A stretch of 64,000 nucleotides of DNA. Source: Phycisphaerales bacterium (GTDB taxonomy: Bacteria > Planctomycetota > Phycisphaerae > UBA1845 > UTPLA1). The notes below the pieces were generated by a model that had not been told where the DNA came from, made no database searches, and was given only the letters and a program-made list of their open reading frames with translations. This document shows, in pieces, positions 26,401 through 33,871 of this stretch. A program made the position numbers and the translations under genes. Numbering within the stretch: the first letter of the stretch is position 1; every line of letters begins with the position of its first letter. The DNA lies in the NCBI GenBank assembly GCA_022360095.1, contig JAKSDK010001506.1:1-64000 (forward strand), written 5' to 3'.

Positions 26401-29234
26401 GGAGCGACAACTCTCAGGTCACCCGAACGATCAACGACAACAATCACGAAGAACTGACCGTCTACGACTCCGTAAATCGTATCCAACAGATCATGGATCA
26501 CAAAGGCAATACAGTGACCTACGTCTACAACGACGACTCACTGGTCGTCAGCGAGACTGAAACGGAACTCTCCGACCTCGGCGGTCCACCTGAGAATTAT
26601 GTCACACTGTCCACCTATGACGGACTCCACCGTCTCACGTCAACGACCGACAACGCGGGAAACGCGCATCATTTCCGGTACGACTCCAGAAACAACCTTA
26701 CTCAAGAAATCGATGCGTTGAACAACGAGATTCGATCAAGGTTCGACGGCATCAATCGCCTCGTCGCGAAGATTCGCGACCTTGACGGCGACGGGGCGGA
26801 CGGAGACGGAGACGACATCACAACGACGCATTCCTGGGATGATTCGTCCAGAGCGACCAGCCACACCGACAACAACGGCAACACCACCAGCATCAATTAT
26901 GACTCTTTGAATCGGATGACAACCAGGCAAAATGCAGACTGCACACAATATTCGTTTGAGTACGACGTCCACGACAACATCACGACCCTCACTGATCCGA
27001 ACGGCACGGTGGTCATTCAGACATTCGACATGCTCGATCGACTCATGGTCAAAAACATCACGCCGGGCCCGGGCGTGTCATCTGTCACGACGTTCGAAAA
27101 CTTTACCCACGACGGACTCTCTCGATTGATCGGGGCCGACGACGACGATTCCGCCGTCACGTTCGCGTACAACTCGCTCTCTCAGGTGTTGCAAGAGACG
27201 CTGAACGGCCAGACCACGACGTCCGTGCACGATGGCGTCGGAAATCAGACATTGTGCAATTATCCGGGCGGACGAACGGTCCAGCGAACTTACGACGAGC
27301 TGGAGCGGACCAGCACGGTCTCGGATGCCGGCGGTTTGATCGGACGTTATGACTACGTCGGACCGGACCGTGTCGAACGCCGTGAACTCGGCAATGGCAC
27401 TCGTACAGATTTCACCTACGACGGCATTCTCCCCAATCCATCGAACGACTTCGGCGTCAAGCAGATCACACGAATGACGCACACGCGCATCGCAGGAGGC
27501 ACGGTTCTCGACGACAGAATTTTCAAATGGGACCCGAACTATAACAAAACCCAGCGAAGAGACATCCGCATCGGCGGGCCTCAACGACGCCACGACTATG
27601 CCTATGACCCGATCTACCGACTTATCCAAACGACCGAGACCGATTCGGGCGGACCCGTCCGTACGACCTCTTACGGCTTGGACGGCGTCGGTAATCGACA
27701 GCAGGTCGCGGGCCAGCCCGATCCCGGAATCTACACGGTGGACGCCACGCTCTGCGAGCCGGCCGACTCCCAGGTCAATCAGTACACAAACACCCCGTTC
27801 GACACGAGGCAGTATGATCGCAACGGAAATCTCACCAGCACGGATTTCGGTCTGCCGTCCGAGCGAACCACGACCTACGACTATCGCAACCAGATGGTTG
27901 AGCACAGCATCACCGCCACGGGCGAGCGTCACGAATTTGGATATGACGCACTCGGCCGACGCATCGCCAAGGTGACGGATGCCGACGGCGTGGCGGGAGG
28001 TCCCTTCGAGGTTCGGTATTATTACGACCGCGATCGAATTTGCGAGGAACAAAACCCGGCGGCGACGGTACTCGCGACCTATGTACGGGGACGAGACACG
28101 GACGAACTTCTCAACATGCAGCGCGGTGGCGTCGACACCTATTATCACGCCGACGATCTCGGGAACGTCATGGCTTTGACCAATAATACGGGAGTCGTCA
28201 TCGAGCGCGCAGAATACGAAGACTATCTCTCGCCGAACTTCCTCGATGCATCCGGTGCACAACTCCCGATCAACCAGTCCAACACGGGCAACCCCTACCT
28301 CTCAGGCAATATGGAATGGACACCGGAAAGCGGCGACTACTACCTGGCACCCGACCCGTATGGGCGAAATCACATCCTTGCTCCGTCGCTCTCGCTTGCC
28401 GAGTATCGTACTTTCACCTCGACCGGCCTGGACATCGAGTCGGTACACGAGATGACACATGTGACCTTGATGAGTTCTTCCATCGACACCAGTCTCGATG
28501 ACGTAAGTTCGTCCAGCGCCGTATACCTTGATCCACGGACCGGAAACTACAAGAGTCATTTCGAAGCCGGTACGGATCAGCTCGGGAAGCGAAACACGGT
28601 GTCCGGAAACAATCCCTGGAGTTCCAAGTCGCGCCGCCTCACATGGCATCGTGGCAAGTGGCGGACCAAGTGGAAACGCAAGTGCACCTACACGCCTGTC
28701 CGCATCAAGCGTTGCAGGCACTACCACACCTGGCGAAAGCGATGCACCCTTCGCCGTGTCGCTGTGCGGCGGCCACCCGCCGACGATGGTGGAAGCGTCA
28801 CCGGCTCCGCGGCAGGCAAGCGCGACGTCTTTCGCAAACACCGCGAACACTGGAAAAGGCTGCGCCGCATTGCCCGTCTCAAACGTCTGCGTCATCGTGA
28901 TCAGTTGACGACGCATCGTCGCCCCCTTCCCGGATATCGGCGAAACTGGCCGGACCGATATGTCTATCGAAAACCAAAACGCAAAGGGCTGATCATCGGC
29001 CCGGGCTCGGGCTATCGTTTCTTCCAGCGCTGCGAATCCTGCGGACTCCTCCTCCGCCACGGCTCGACGGTGTGCTCCTGTGACCTTTTCAAAAAGAGAC
29101 AACCCTACCTGGAATTCAAGCTGAACGACGTGAAGGTGAACACCGTAAGTATCGGCGGCGGTGCCATGGAACGCACTGGCGAGAGTATCGGCAACAATTT
29201 CGAACAGGTCACATGGACGTTTCCTGAGCCATAG
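23436..29234 (+). CDS. Secreted RHS/YD-repeat protein with N-terminal dockerin-like pair and basic Cys-rich C-terminus
   Basis: The protein has 1932 residues from ATG 23436, preferred over 23325 because GGAGG lies seven bases upstream and a signal peptide (FLVSAATVYSALGV) follows. Two EF-hand dockerin-like repeats come next (PGDINEDLLVNGADIEGFV; ADLDGQGIVDFADVPDFV), then an RHS N-terminal domain (FSGEYVRKEVDLMIPGRG) and many YD repeats (YDPNGNT, YDSLNRMT, FEYDVHDN). The RHS core near 1600-1680 is degenerate: NPYLSGNMEWTPESGDYYLAP replaces the usual NPYLFTGREYD-like block. The last 220 residues are very rich in Arg and Lys and hold a CESCG...CSC cluster. It could be a polymorphic toxin-like protein or a surface shell protein; no immunity gene is evident. 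Confidence 0.85.
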   Translation: MFRAKFQRFLVSAATVYSALGVSQKSIAVPCAHPGDINEDLLVNGADIEGFVDCVITGATLTGSCGCADLDGQGIVDFADVPDFVDALLNSGGRTRLPKTPLEPGPYDFPICLDLNDPSPQNHLTGLSEDLHIIYHATATGDGLAPPKDPLQLTPDHARANREDGGGAGEVYSFSGEYVRKEVDLMIPGRGIDFVWARKYGSRFRPNTSQGNGWTHSYDIRVEQDGTNLMLFDGNTRCDRYAFDAPNNNWVSDEFFRVIEQNPDNSYTVTFRHTGKWNLKPLDGGAAEGKLQSIVDRNGNTMTFAYNGAGQLVSILDTLHNPPANPREITISYNGDGLVNRVTDFAGREVVYEYYNNGDAGGSFGDLKSVTTPAVVFTPQFPIPAGHEFPNGKTTVYTYTTGFADDRLNHNLLTVTDPKGQTFLTNVYAHTISQLDERFTEDLFDINYDRVVRQILGDSGDIIDYRYAATTPSPANNQAVTSTFINDRVGNVKEVFFDEFNRLVVLREYTGRADPDQPTTDTTNLPVGPLRSSDPAFFETRLEYNADAMPTRIVLPNGNSLENVYELDLNPLAARRSRGNRREIRRTPGPLGGDQIQLNEAFEYDPTTNFVTRHVDARNNDTLFTLDPAGNLLQIRHRIPSIVEDFEYNAFGQMTRRTLPENGSGSRRVDDFTYYAPTDGAEYGYLKEQIVDALGFALTTTVEHNIVGEPTRSIDPEGHDTSYVINQYGQVVRRASAEVSPGGVRYEVDTFYDANDNIVRVDVQNIDDLDVLQPNTHFTTVYEYDLLNRLTRTCSEHGSFNAPIGAVDCTTFPAADFVTTEFDYTANGYLELVRLPEAANGGDVFNTITTLYDERDLVYRIIDADGSPIQATTQFDYDNNRNNTRISQGLEDQPRIRISTFDGFERVTGSVDPMGNTTELHYDPNGNTISVKNEGELLDVPGGAGNLRLTETSFVFDAMDRPTSESMEFFDPATQTGIGDGQSVTTTEWSDNSQVTRTINDNNHEELTVYDSVNRIQQIMDHKGNTVTYVYNDDSLVVSETETELSDLGGPPENYVTLSTYDGLHRLTSTTDNAGNAHHFRYDSRNNLTQEIDALNNEIRSRFDGINRLVAKIRDLDGDGADGDGDDITTTHSWDDSSRATSHTDNNGNTTSINYDSLNRMTTRQNADCTQYSFEYDVHDNITTLTDPNGTVVIQTFDMLDRLMVKNITPGPGVSSVTTFENFTHDGLSRLIGADDDDSAVTFAYNSLSQVLQETLNGQTTTSVHDGVGNQTLCNYPGGRTVQRTYDELERTSTVSDAGGLIGRYDYVGPDRVERRELGNGTRTDFTYDGILPNPSNDFGVKQITRMTHTRIAGGTVLDDRIFKWDPNYNKTQRRDIRIGGPQRRHDYAYDPIYRLIQTTETDSGGPVRTTSYGLDGVGNRQQVAGQPDPGIYTVDATLCEPADSQVNQYTNTPFDTRQYDRNGNLTSTDFGLPSERTTTYDYRNQMVEHSITATGERHEFGYDALGRRIAKVTDADGVAGGPFEVRYYYDRDRICEEQNPAATVLATYVRGRDTDELLNMQRGGVDTYYHADDLGNVMALTNNTGVVIERAEYEDYLSPNFLDASGAQLPINQSNTGNPYLSGNMEWTPESGDYYLAPDPYGRNHILAPSLSLAEYRTFTSTGLDIESVHEMTHVTLMSSSIDTSLDDVSSSSAVYLDPRTGNYKSHFEAGTDQLGKRNTVSGNNPWSSKSRRLTWHRGKWRTKWKRKCTYTPVRIKRCRHYHTWRKRCTLRRVAVRRPPADDGGSVTGSAAGKRDVFRKHREHWKRLRRIARLKRLRHRDQLTTHRRPLPGYRRNWPDRYVYRKPKRKGLIIGPGSGYRFFQRCESCGLLLRHGSTVCSCDLFKKRQPYLEFKLNDVKVNTVSIGGGAMERTGESIGNNFEQVTWTFPEP

Positions 29235-29266
29235 AAAATTTCGACGCGCATTCGCATCGCGCAAGG

Positions 29267-32083
29267 TTATTGTTTATCGACGTCAAGGTGGAATAGCGCT
29301 TCATCGCATTGCGCGATTTGACCGGTGAGCGTCTTCATCACGTCGGCGTCTACTGCCAAACCGAACCCGTCTTTTGCCAGGGAGTCGTAGACTCGGCGGC
29401 ATTTTTCAAACCAGGTTCGCGTCTGCTGCCAGTACCGACGCCGGTCAACAACGTTGTCCGTCTCGTTCAAAGCAAGCGCTTTGTGGAACTCGGCCAGTCC
29501 GTAGTAACTCACGATTAGGTCGCGGCGGGCTCCGGAACTCTTGTTGTTTGTCTTTGACAGCTCGTCAAACAGCTCCTGGGAAGCCAGAAAATGCTCCAGT
29601 GCTTCTTCCATTCTTCCCTTTTTTCTCAGCACGACGCCCATCTGGTTCAGGGCCATGGCATGATCCCTCTTATACATGGCGGAATCAGGGTTGTTCGACG
29701 AGAGCTCCGCAACGATCTCAAGCATTTGCTCGAAATCGTCCAGTGCCGCGTCGAGGTCGTTTGAATCACTCCGGATCTTGCCCAAATGGTGCAGGATGAC
29801 GGACATGTGGCGACGAGCGCTCTTGTCTTCCGCATCGTTCTCGACCTGAACCTGAAACTCGCCCAGCGCGATTTCGAGAAATTGAATTCCTTTTTCAGCG
29901 TTCCCCAGTGCGGCCGAAGCACAGCCGAGAATGGAGTAGGCGGCTGCGCGATCACGTCGATAATCGTAATTCTCCGGCTCTTCCTCGATGGCCAGGTCGA
30001 GAATACGACGGGCTTGTTCCGCCGGCTCGAAAGCGTCCTGCAATGCGCCCATGTCGGATCGACATCTCGCAATATTGACGAGCGTTCCCGCCAGGTTCGT
30101 CGGCAGCCTCTCATGCTCAGGATAAACTTTAATGAGCTCTTCCATCAGCGCCGCAGAGCGTTCGAACTGCTCCAGCGCCTTGACGAGGTCTACCAGCCGA
30201 TACAACGTCAGCCCGAAGCGCTGGTGAATACGATCCAAACGGGGAAAAGACAGTTCGTCGATACCGCGCGCGGATAACTCCTCTCGAAGCTGAATCGCCG
30301 ACTGATATGTTTGGACGGACTCTCGAAATTTGCCGGATGCGTCCAACAAACCCGCCATCACGTTTTTCCCCAGAACCACCGTTTGAAGAAAATCGACTCG
30401 ATCGGGATGAGCTTTCCACAACGACAATGCGAGATCCATTCCTTTTTGGCCATTTTCCAGAGCCTGTTTCGTTTGACCGACGTTCGGCCGATAGGGATCA
30501 CCTTGAATCTCGGCGATTCGAATGTAAGCATTGGCAAGATCTCTTTGCAGGTCGATGTCGCCCTCCTTCTGAGAGGCCAGTCCATCGAGGTATTCCAGAC
30601 TCGTCGCCAGGATGAGTTCCTTCGCCGCCGTCGCCCCTTCCAGCTCGACGATGGCGTCATGAACGCTAAAGGCAAAGGTCATGGCCAAGTCGCGCACGTC
30701 CTTCGAACGCTGCTCCGCAAGGAGGCGCTGCCGGGCTTCGGCTTGCCGTTGACGGTTCAGTCGGACCGCCTGAACCCCGGCCGTCGCCCCGAACACCGTC
30801 ATGAGAACCAGGATAAAGCAGATCAGCGCAAACGTTAGACGATGCCGTTTGACTAGCTTGCGAAGCTGATAAGCCGTGCTCGGCGGATGGGCTTGAATGG
30901 CCCTGCCCTGAAGGTACCGGTCGATATCAGCCGCCAGGTCCGACGCCGACGGGTATCGCCTTGCCTTGTCTTTCTCCAGGGCTTTACCGACAATCGTCTC
31001 AATGTCTCCCCGCAATGATCTCTCGATCGTGCCGAGCGACGATATCTTCTCCTCACGTACGATCCGAATCGCCTCCGGCACCGTCTTACCGTCCACTTCA
31101 TGAGGCAGGCGGCCGGCCAGTAGAACATAAAGCGTAACGCCTAGCGCATACACATCACTACGAGTATCCACTTCATGCGGATCGCCAAGCATTTGCTCAG
31201 GACTCATGTACGGAATCGTGCCGATGAGTTGTCCTGCATCGGTTTTAAGCGTCGTGACAAGAAGATCCGCACAGGTCGCACGGGCGACACCGAAGTCGAG
31301 AATCTTCGGCTGCGCCGAAGAGGGGACCGAGGGACCGGGGGATCGGGGGGAAGGAATCGATGCATTCTGCGCCCCTCCTATCCCCTGATCCCCTGATCCC
31401 CCTTCCCCTCCATCCACAACAAGGATGTTGGCGGGTTTTAGATCCCGATGAATCACCCCCTTTTGATGAGCATACTGAACGGCATGACAAACCTTGACCA
31501 TAAGTTGCAGTCGTTCGCGCACGTCAAGACGAAAAGATCGTGCGTAATCGGTGATGGGCAATCCGTCGATCCATTCCATGGCGAAAAACGGTACCGCATC
31601 GCCGGTCCAAGATCCGTTTTCGTGGACTCCGGCTTCATGGATGCGCGCAATATTGGGATGCTGAAGACGGCCCAGGATTTCAACTTCGTGTCGAAAGCGC
31701 CGTAGTGTCGTGTCGTCACGAAAAAATCCCCCGCGCATCACCTTAAGCGCAACGGTTCGACGCGGATGATCCTGTACGGCTTCATAGACAACCCCCATTC
31801 CTCCTGTGGCGATGACGCGCCGAATCGTGTATTGACCGATTCGTTGTCCTTCCGCGTCTTTTCCGCAAGGAGACTCCGGAATGTACTGGGCGGCATCGGC
31901 TGACACCTGGAGAAAATCGCAGGGACGATCGTAAGCAGCGAGCAGCTCGCCGATCCGATTCCTCAACGCGTCGTCACCACGGCATGCCTGTTCAAGAAAA
32001 GCCCCTCGCTTCTGCGGTTCAAGATCCAAAACCGAAGTGAACAGTTTTTCGAGATGTTGGATGCCGGAATCACCCATCGTCAC
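29267..32083 (-). CDS. Membrane Ser/Thr protein kinase with TPR region and an octamer-array insert in the kinase domain
   Basis: The protein has 938 residues. An N-terminal helical region (LEKLFTSVLDLEPQKRGAF) typical of ECF-linked kinases precedes the kinase domain at about 85-385: ATGGMGVVYEA, VALK, HRDLKPAN, DFG, SPEQ. A transmembrane helix lies at about 414-435 and TPR-like repeats fill the rest. About 36 residues rich in Gly, Ser and Pro lie between NILVVDGG and QPKILDFG. This is exactly where the kinase encoded at 19994-22591 is also interrupted and where the kinase at 11521-14820 has a short turn. The GTG at 32083 overlaps the sigma stop as GTGA; ATG 32077 is an alternative. It is convergent with the RHS gene, with 32 bases between the stops. 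Confidence 0.9.
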   Translation of the reverse strand: MTMGDSGIQHLEKLFTSVLDLEPQKRGAFLEQACRGDDALRNRIGELLAAYDRPCDFLQVSADAAQYIPESPCGKDAEGQRIGQYTIRRVIATGGMGVVYEAVQDHPRRTVALKVMRGGFFRDDTTLRRFRHEVEILGRLQHPNIARIHEAGVHENGSWTGDAVPFFAMEWIDGLPITDYARSFRLDVRERLQLMVKVCHAVQYAHQKGVIHRDLKPANILVVDGGEGGSGDQGIGGAQNASIPSPRSPGPSVPSSAQPKILDFGVARATCADLLVTTLKTDAGQLIGTIPYMSPEQMLGDPHEVDTRSDVYALGVTLYVLLAGRLPHEVDGKTVPEAIRIVREEKISSLGTIERSLRGDIETIVGKALEKDKARRYPSASDLAADIDRYLQGRAIQAHPPSTAYQLRKLVKRHRLTFALICFILVLMTVFGATAGVQAVRLNRQRQAEARQRLLAEQRSKDVRDLAMTFAFSVHDAIVELEGATAAKELILATSLEYLDGLASQKEGDIDLQRDLANAYIRIAEIQGDPYRPNVGQTKQALENGQKGMDLALSLWKAHPDRVDFLQTVVLGKNVMAGLLDASGKFRESVQTYQSAIQLREELSARGIDELSFPRLDRIHQRFGLTLYRLVDLVKALEQFERSAALMEELIKVYPEHERLPTNLAGTLVNIARCRSDMGALQDAFEPAEQARRILDLAIEEEPENYDYRRDRAAAYSILGCASAALGNAEKGIQFLEIALGEFQVQVENDAEDKSARRHMSVILHHLGKIRSDSNDLDAALDDFEQMLEIVAELSSNNPDSAMYKRDHAMALNQMGVVLRKKGRMEEALEHFLASQELFDELSKTNNKSSGARRDLIVSYYGLAEFHKALALNETDNVVDRRRYWQQTRTWFEKCRRVYDSLAKDGFGLAVDADVMKTLTGQIAQCDEALFHLDVDKQ
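31321..31411 (-). repeat. Octamer-array hairpin inserted in frame in the second kinase gene
   Basis: Plus strand: four 8-base units of consensus GGGAYCGG at 31323-31354, a 17-base spacer, then five units of consensus ATCCCCTG at 31372-31411. The G-rich and C-rich arms are imperfect reverse complements. The frame is open throughout. The unit sequence differs from that of the array at 21981-22074, but unit length and hairpin arrangement agree. Confidence 0.75.
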
Positions 32084-32691
32084 GTTCTCGAGTCTGTCGG
32101 GGCAGGCCCGGCGGTGTACCGGAAGTCAAGCCCCCGGTCGATCTCAGCGTACAACCATGCTTTGGCAAAGACCCAATGACGAGCCACCGTCGTCCGGGAG
32201 ATCCCTAAGAGCTCCGCGGCCTGTTCGATCGTCAGACCCGCGTAGTAACGTAATTTAACAATATCACTTCGCGTCTTGTCTTCCACTTCCAACTTGGCGA
32301 GCGCCTCGTCCAAAGCCAGGATTTCGTCACTCGGTTCCATGGCGGCCACGTCAATTTTAGACAGGGGTATTCGATGATGACCGCCACCGTGTTTCTGGCC
32401 TCGATATTTTCGTGCTCGCTCGACCAGAATCCGACGCATCGCTTCTGCGGCCGCGGCAAAAAAATGGCCCCGACTTTTCCAGCCGTTGTCCGAATCTCGC
32501 ATCAATCGAAGATACGCCTCGTGGACCAAGGCCGTGGCCTGAAGCGTGAGCCCAGGTGGTTCGTTCGCTAGGCGTTGGCGAGCCAGAACTCGCAATTCGT
32601 CGTAAACCAATGGAAGCAACTTGGCGGCGCATTGAGGATCGTTCTCCCCTGAAGCCGCCAGGATTCGCGTCACCTCGGTTCTTGCGGCCAT
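32080..32691 (-). CDS. ECF RNA polymerase sigma factor (PF07638-type)
   Basis: The 203-residue protein shows the family signatures: LVYDELRVLARQRL, LTLQATALVHEAYLRLM, HFFAAAAEAMRRILVERAR, and a region 4 with IVKLRYYAGLTIEQAAELLGISRTTV. I chose ATG 32691; an in-frame GTG at 32697 is possible. The stop overlaps the kinase start (GTGA), so the two are coupled. A 43-nt element lies 29 bases upstream, in the divergent region shared with a PEP-CTERM gene, and a second copy precedes the next secreted-protein gene. This makes a local regulon for this sigma factor plausible. Confidence 0.9.
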   Translation of the reverse strand: MAARTEVTRILAASGENDPQCAAKLLPLVYDELRVLARQRLANEPPGLTLQATALVHEAYLRLMRDSDNGWKSRGHFFAAAAEAMRRILVERARKYRGQKHGGGHHRIPLSKIDVAAMEPSDEILALDEALAKLEVEDKTRSDIVKLRYYAGLTIEQAAELLGISRTTVARHWVFAKAWLYAEIDRGLDFRYTAGPAPTDSRT

Positions 32692-32719
32692 ACCCACTGC
32701 TCACTCCCCGACAACGTGG

Positions 32720-32762
32720 AAAAATCGTGGGACGTTCTGCTTTCTATTTTCGCATTGTCTTA
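32720..32762 (+). promoter_or_regulatory. Shared 43-nt promoter-like element, copy A
   Basis: It begins AAAAATCGTGGGACG and ends TTTTCGCATTGTCTTA, matching copy B (33712-33754) at 34 of 43 positions without gaps. The conserved blocks at each end and variable middle look like -35/-10 promoter elements. The distance to the PEP-CTERM start codon (32895) is 132 bases. It lies next to an ECF sigma gene. Confidence 0.5.
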
Positions 32763-32894
32763 TGACAGAAACAAGGCTTCGGACGATGCCGTGGTTACCG
32801 GACATCGTTCGATGCGCAGTTCGGTGGGTTCGAATTCCATTTTCGAGCCCGCTCGCGGTTTTTTTGCGCACGGTTTTCGGAGGAGCGAAGGAAA

Positions 32895-33599
32895 ATGAAA
32901 AGGCTCGCGTGTGCCACGATCCTGGCAGCGGCCGGTTTCTTTTGGAGTCGGCCGGCTTCGTCGGGCGTGATCATCGACGGTTTCGACGTGGCCCACCAGG
33001 TCAATTCGACGCCAGGTCCAACAACGAGCTCCGCGCCGGAAGGCCTCGGCGGTGAGCGCGACCTCAGAGTATTTGCCCCGCCAGTGACGCCCGCTTTCAC
33101 CGCAGATACCAACCTCACCGCCCCGTCGGTCTTTGCCTACAGCGAACCCACGGTCTTAAATGCCATCGTCGAACTTGAATACGACGGAATTGACGGCTCA
33201 GCCTTTCTCGATGCGACCGGCCTTGGTGGCATCGACCTGACCGCAGACGGTGCGGACCGTTTCGTCCTGGACGTCATCGCCGCCGACTTCGCCGGCTTTA
33301 TGACGATTTTCGTCTACTCCGACGCAAGCAATTCTTCGGCCGCCCAGATTCCCTTTGGGGCTGGGATCGTTTCATCAACTCTCTTCGAATTTCCGTTCGC
33401 AACCTTCGCGCCCAATCTGGGTGCCGGCGCCGACTTCACGAACGTCGGCGCCATGGAGTTCGTGATCGGATCGGTGCCCAATAGCCTTTTGGAATTCAGA
33501 CTCGACTCGATCCGGACAACGCCGGAGCCGGCTTCAGGACTCCTCCTGGTCGGTGGTATCGCGGCACTCGCGCGCGCCCGATCGCGCCGTCGCTCCTGA
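32895..33599 (+). CDS. PEP-CTERM secreted protein
   Basis: The 234-residue protein has a signal peptide (MKRLACATILAAAGFFW, cleavage near SSG), a beta-rich body without recognised catalytic motifs, and a C-terminal PEP-CTERM signal: TTPEPASGLLLVGGIAALARARSRRRS. PEP-CTERM proteins are processed by exosortases and end up at the envelope or in the exopolysaccharide matrix; no exosortase gene is in the window. GGAGGAGCGAAGG precedes ATG 32895. Copy A of the shared element lies upstream, next to the ECF sigma gene, suggesting sigma-dependent expression. Confidence 0.85.
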   Translation: MKRLACATILAAAGFFWSRPASSGVIIDGFDVAHQVNSTPGPTTSSAPEGLGGERDLRVFAPPVTPAFTADTNLTAPSVFAYSEPTVLNAIVELEYDGIDGSAFLDATGLGGIDLTADGADRFVLDVIAADFAGFMTIFVYSDASNSSAAQIPFGAGIVSSTLFEFPFATFAPNLGAGADFTNVGAMEFVIGSVPNSLLEFRLDSIRTTPEPASGLLLVGGIAALARARSRRRS

Positions 33600-33711
33600 C
33601 GACCATCCATACTGAACCGAGAATCCCTTCTCGCTCCTCTACCGCATGCCAAACCGAGAAGAAAATCCTCGGTCCAGCACAGCTTTTATCGCAAACATTC
33701 GACACAAAACA

Positions 33712-33754
33712 AAAAATCATGGGACGGTCCGTCTCTCGTTTTCGCATTGTCTTA
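33712..33754 (+). promoter_or_regulatory. Shared 43-nt promoter-like element, copy B
   Basis: It begins AAAAATCATGGGACG and ends TTTTCGCATTGTCTTA. It lies 117 bases upstream of the NHL-dockerin start codon, in the same orientation and at nearly the same distance as copy A has to its gene. The sequence between it and the upstream stop is otherwise unremarkable. Confidence 0.5.
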
Positions 33755-33871
33755 GGGACTTTTCTCAACGTCGCTCCAGCGACCGAGGTCGACAACACCA
33801 CATCTTTGATCTCCGGCGCTGGGTAAAAGCTTCGTTCATTTTTCAAAAGAGCCGGAAAAGGAGTAGGTCGA

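Noticed and set aside
27078..28262. 394-codon minus-strand frame inside the RHS gene
   Set aside because: The plus frame carries continuous YD repeats; the minus frame has no family resemblance.
28302..29264. 320-codon minus-strand frame over the RHS C-terminus
   Set aside because: It overlaps the end of the RHS frame and has no ribosome site or recognisable domain. Because the RHS tip itself is compositionally odd, I weighed it, but codon patterns and continuity favour the plus frame.
32825..32845. GGTTCGAATTCC resembling a tRNA T-arm in a gap
   Set aside because: The flanking bases do not pair as a T stem and no cloverleaf can be drawn.
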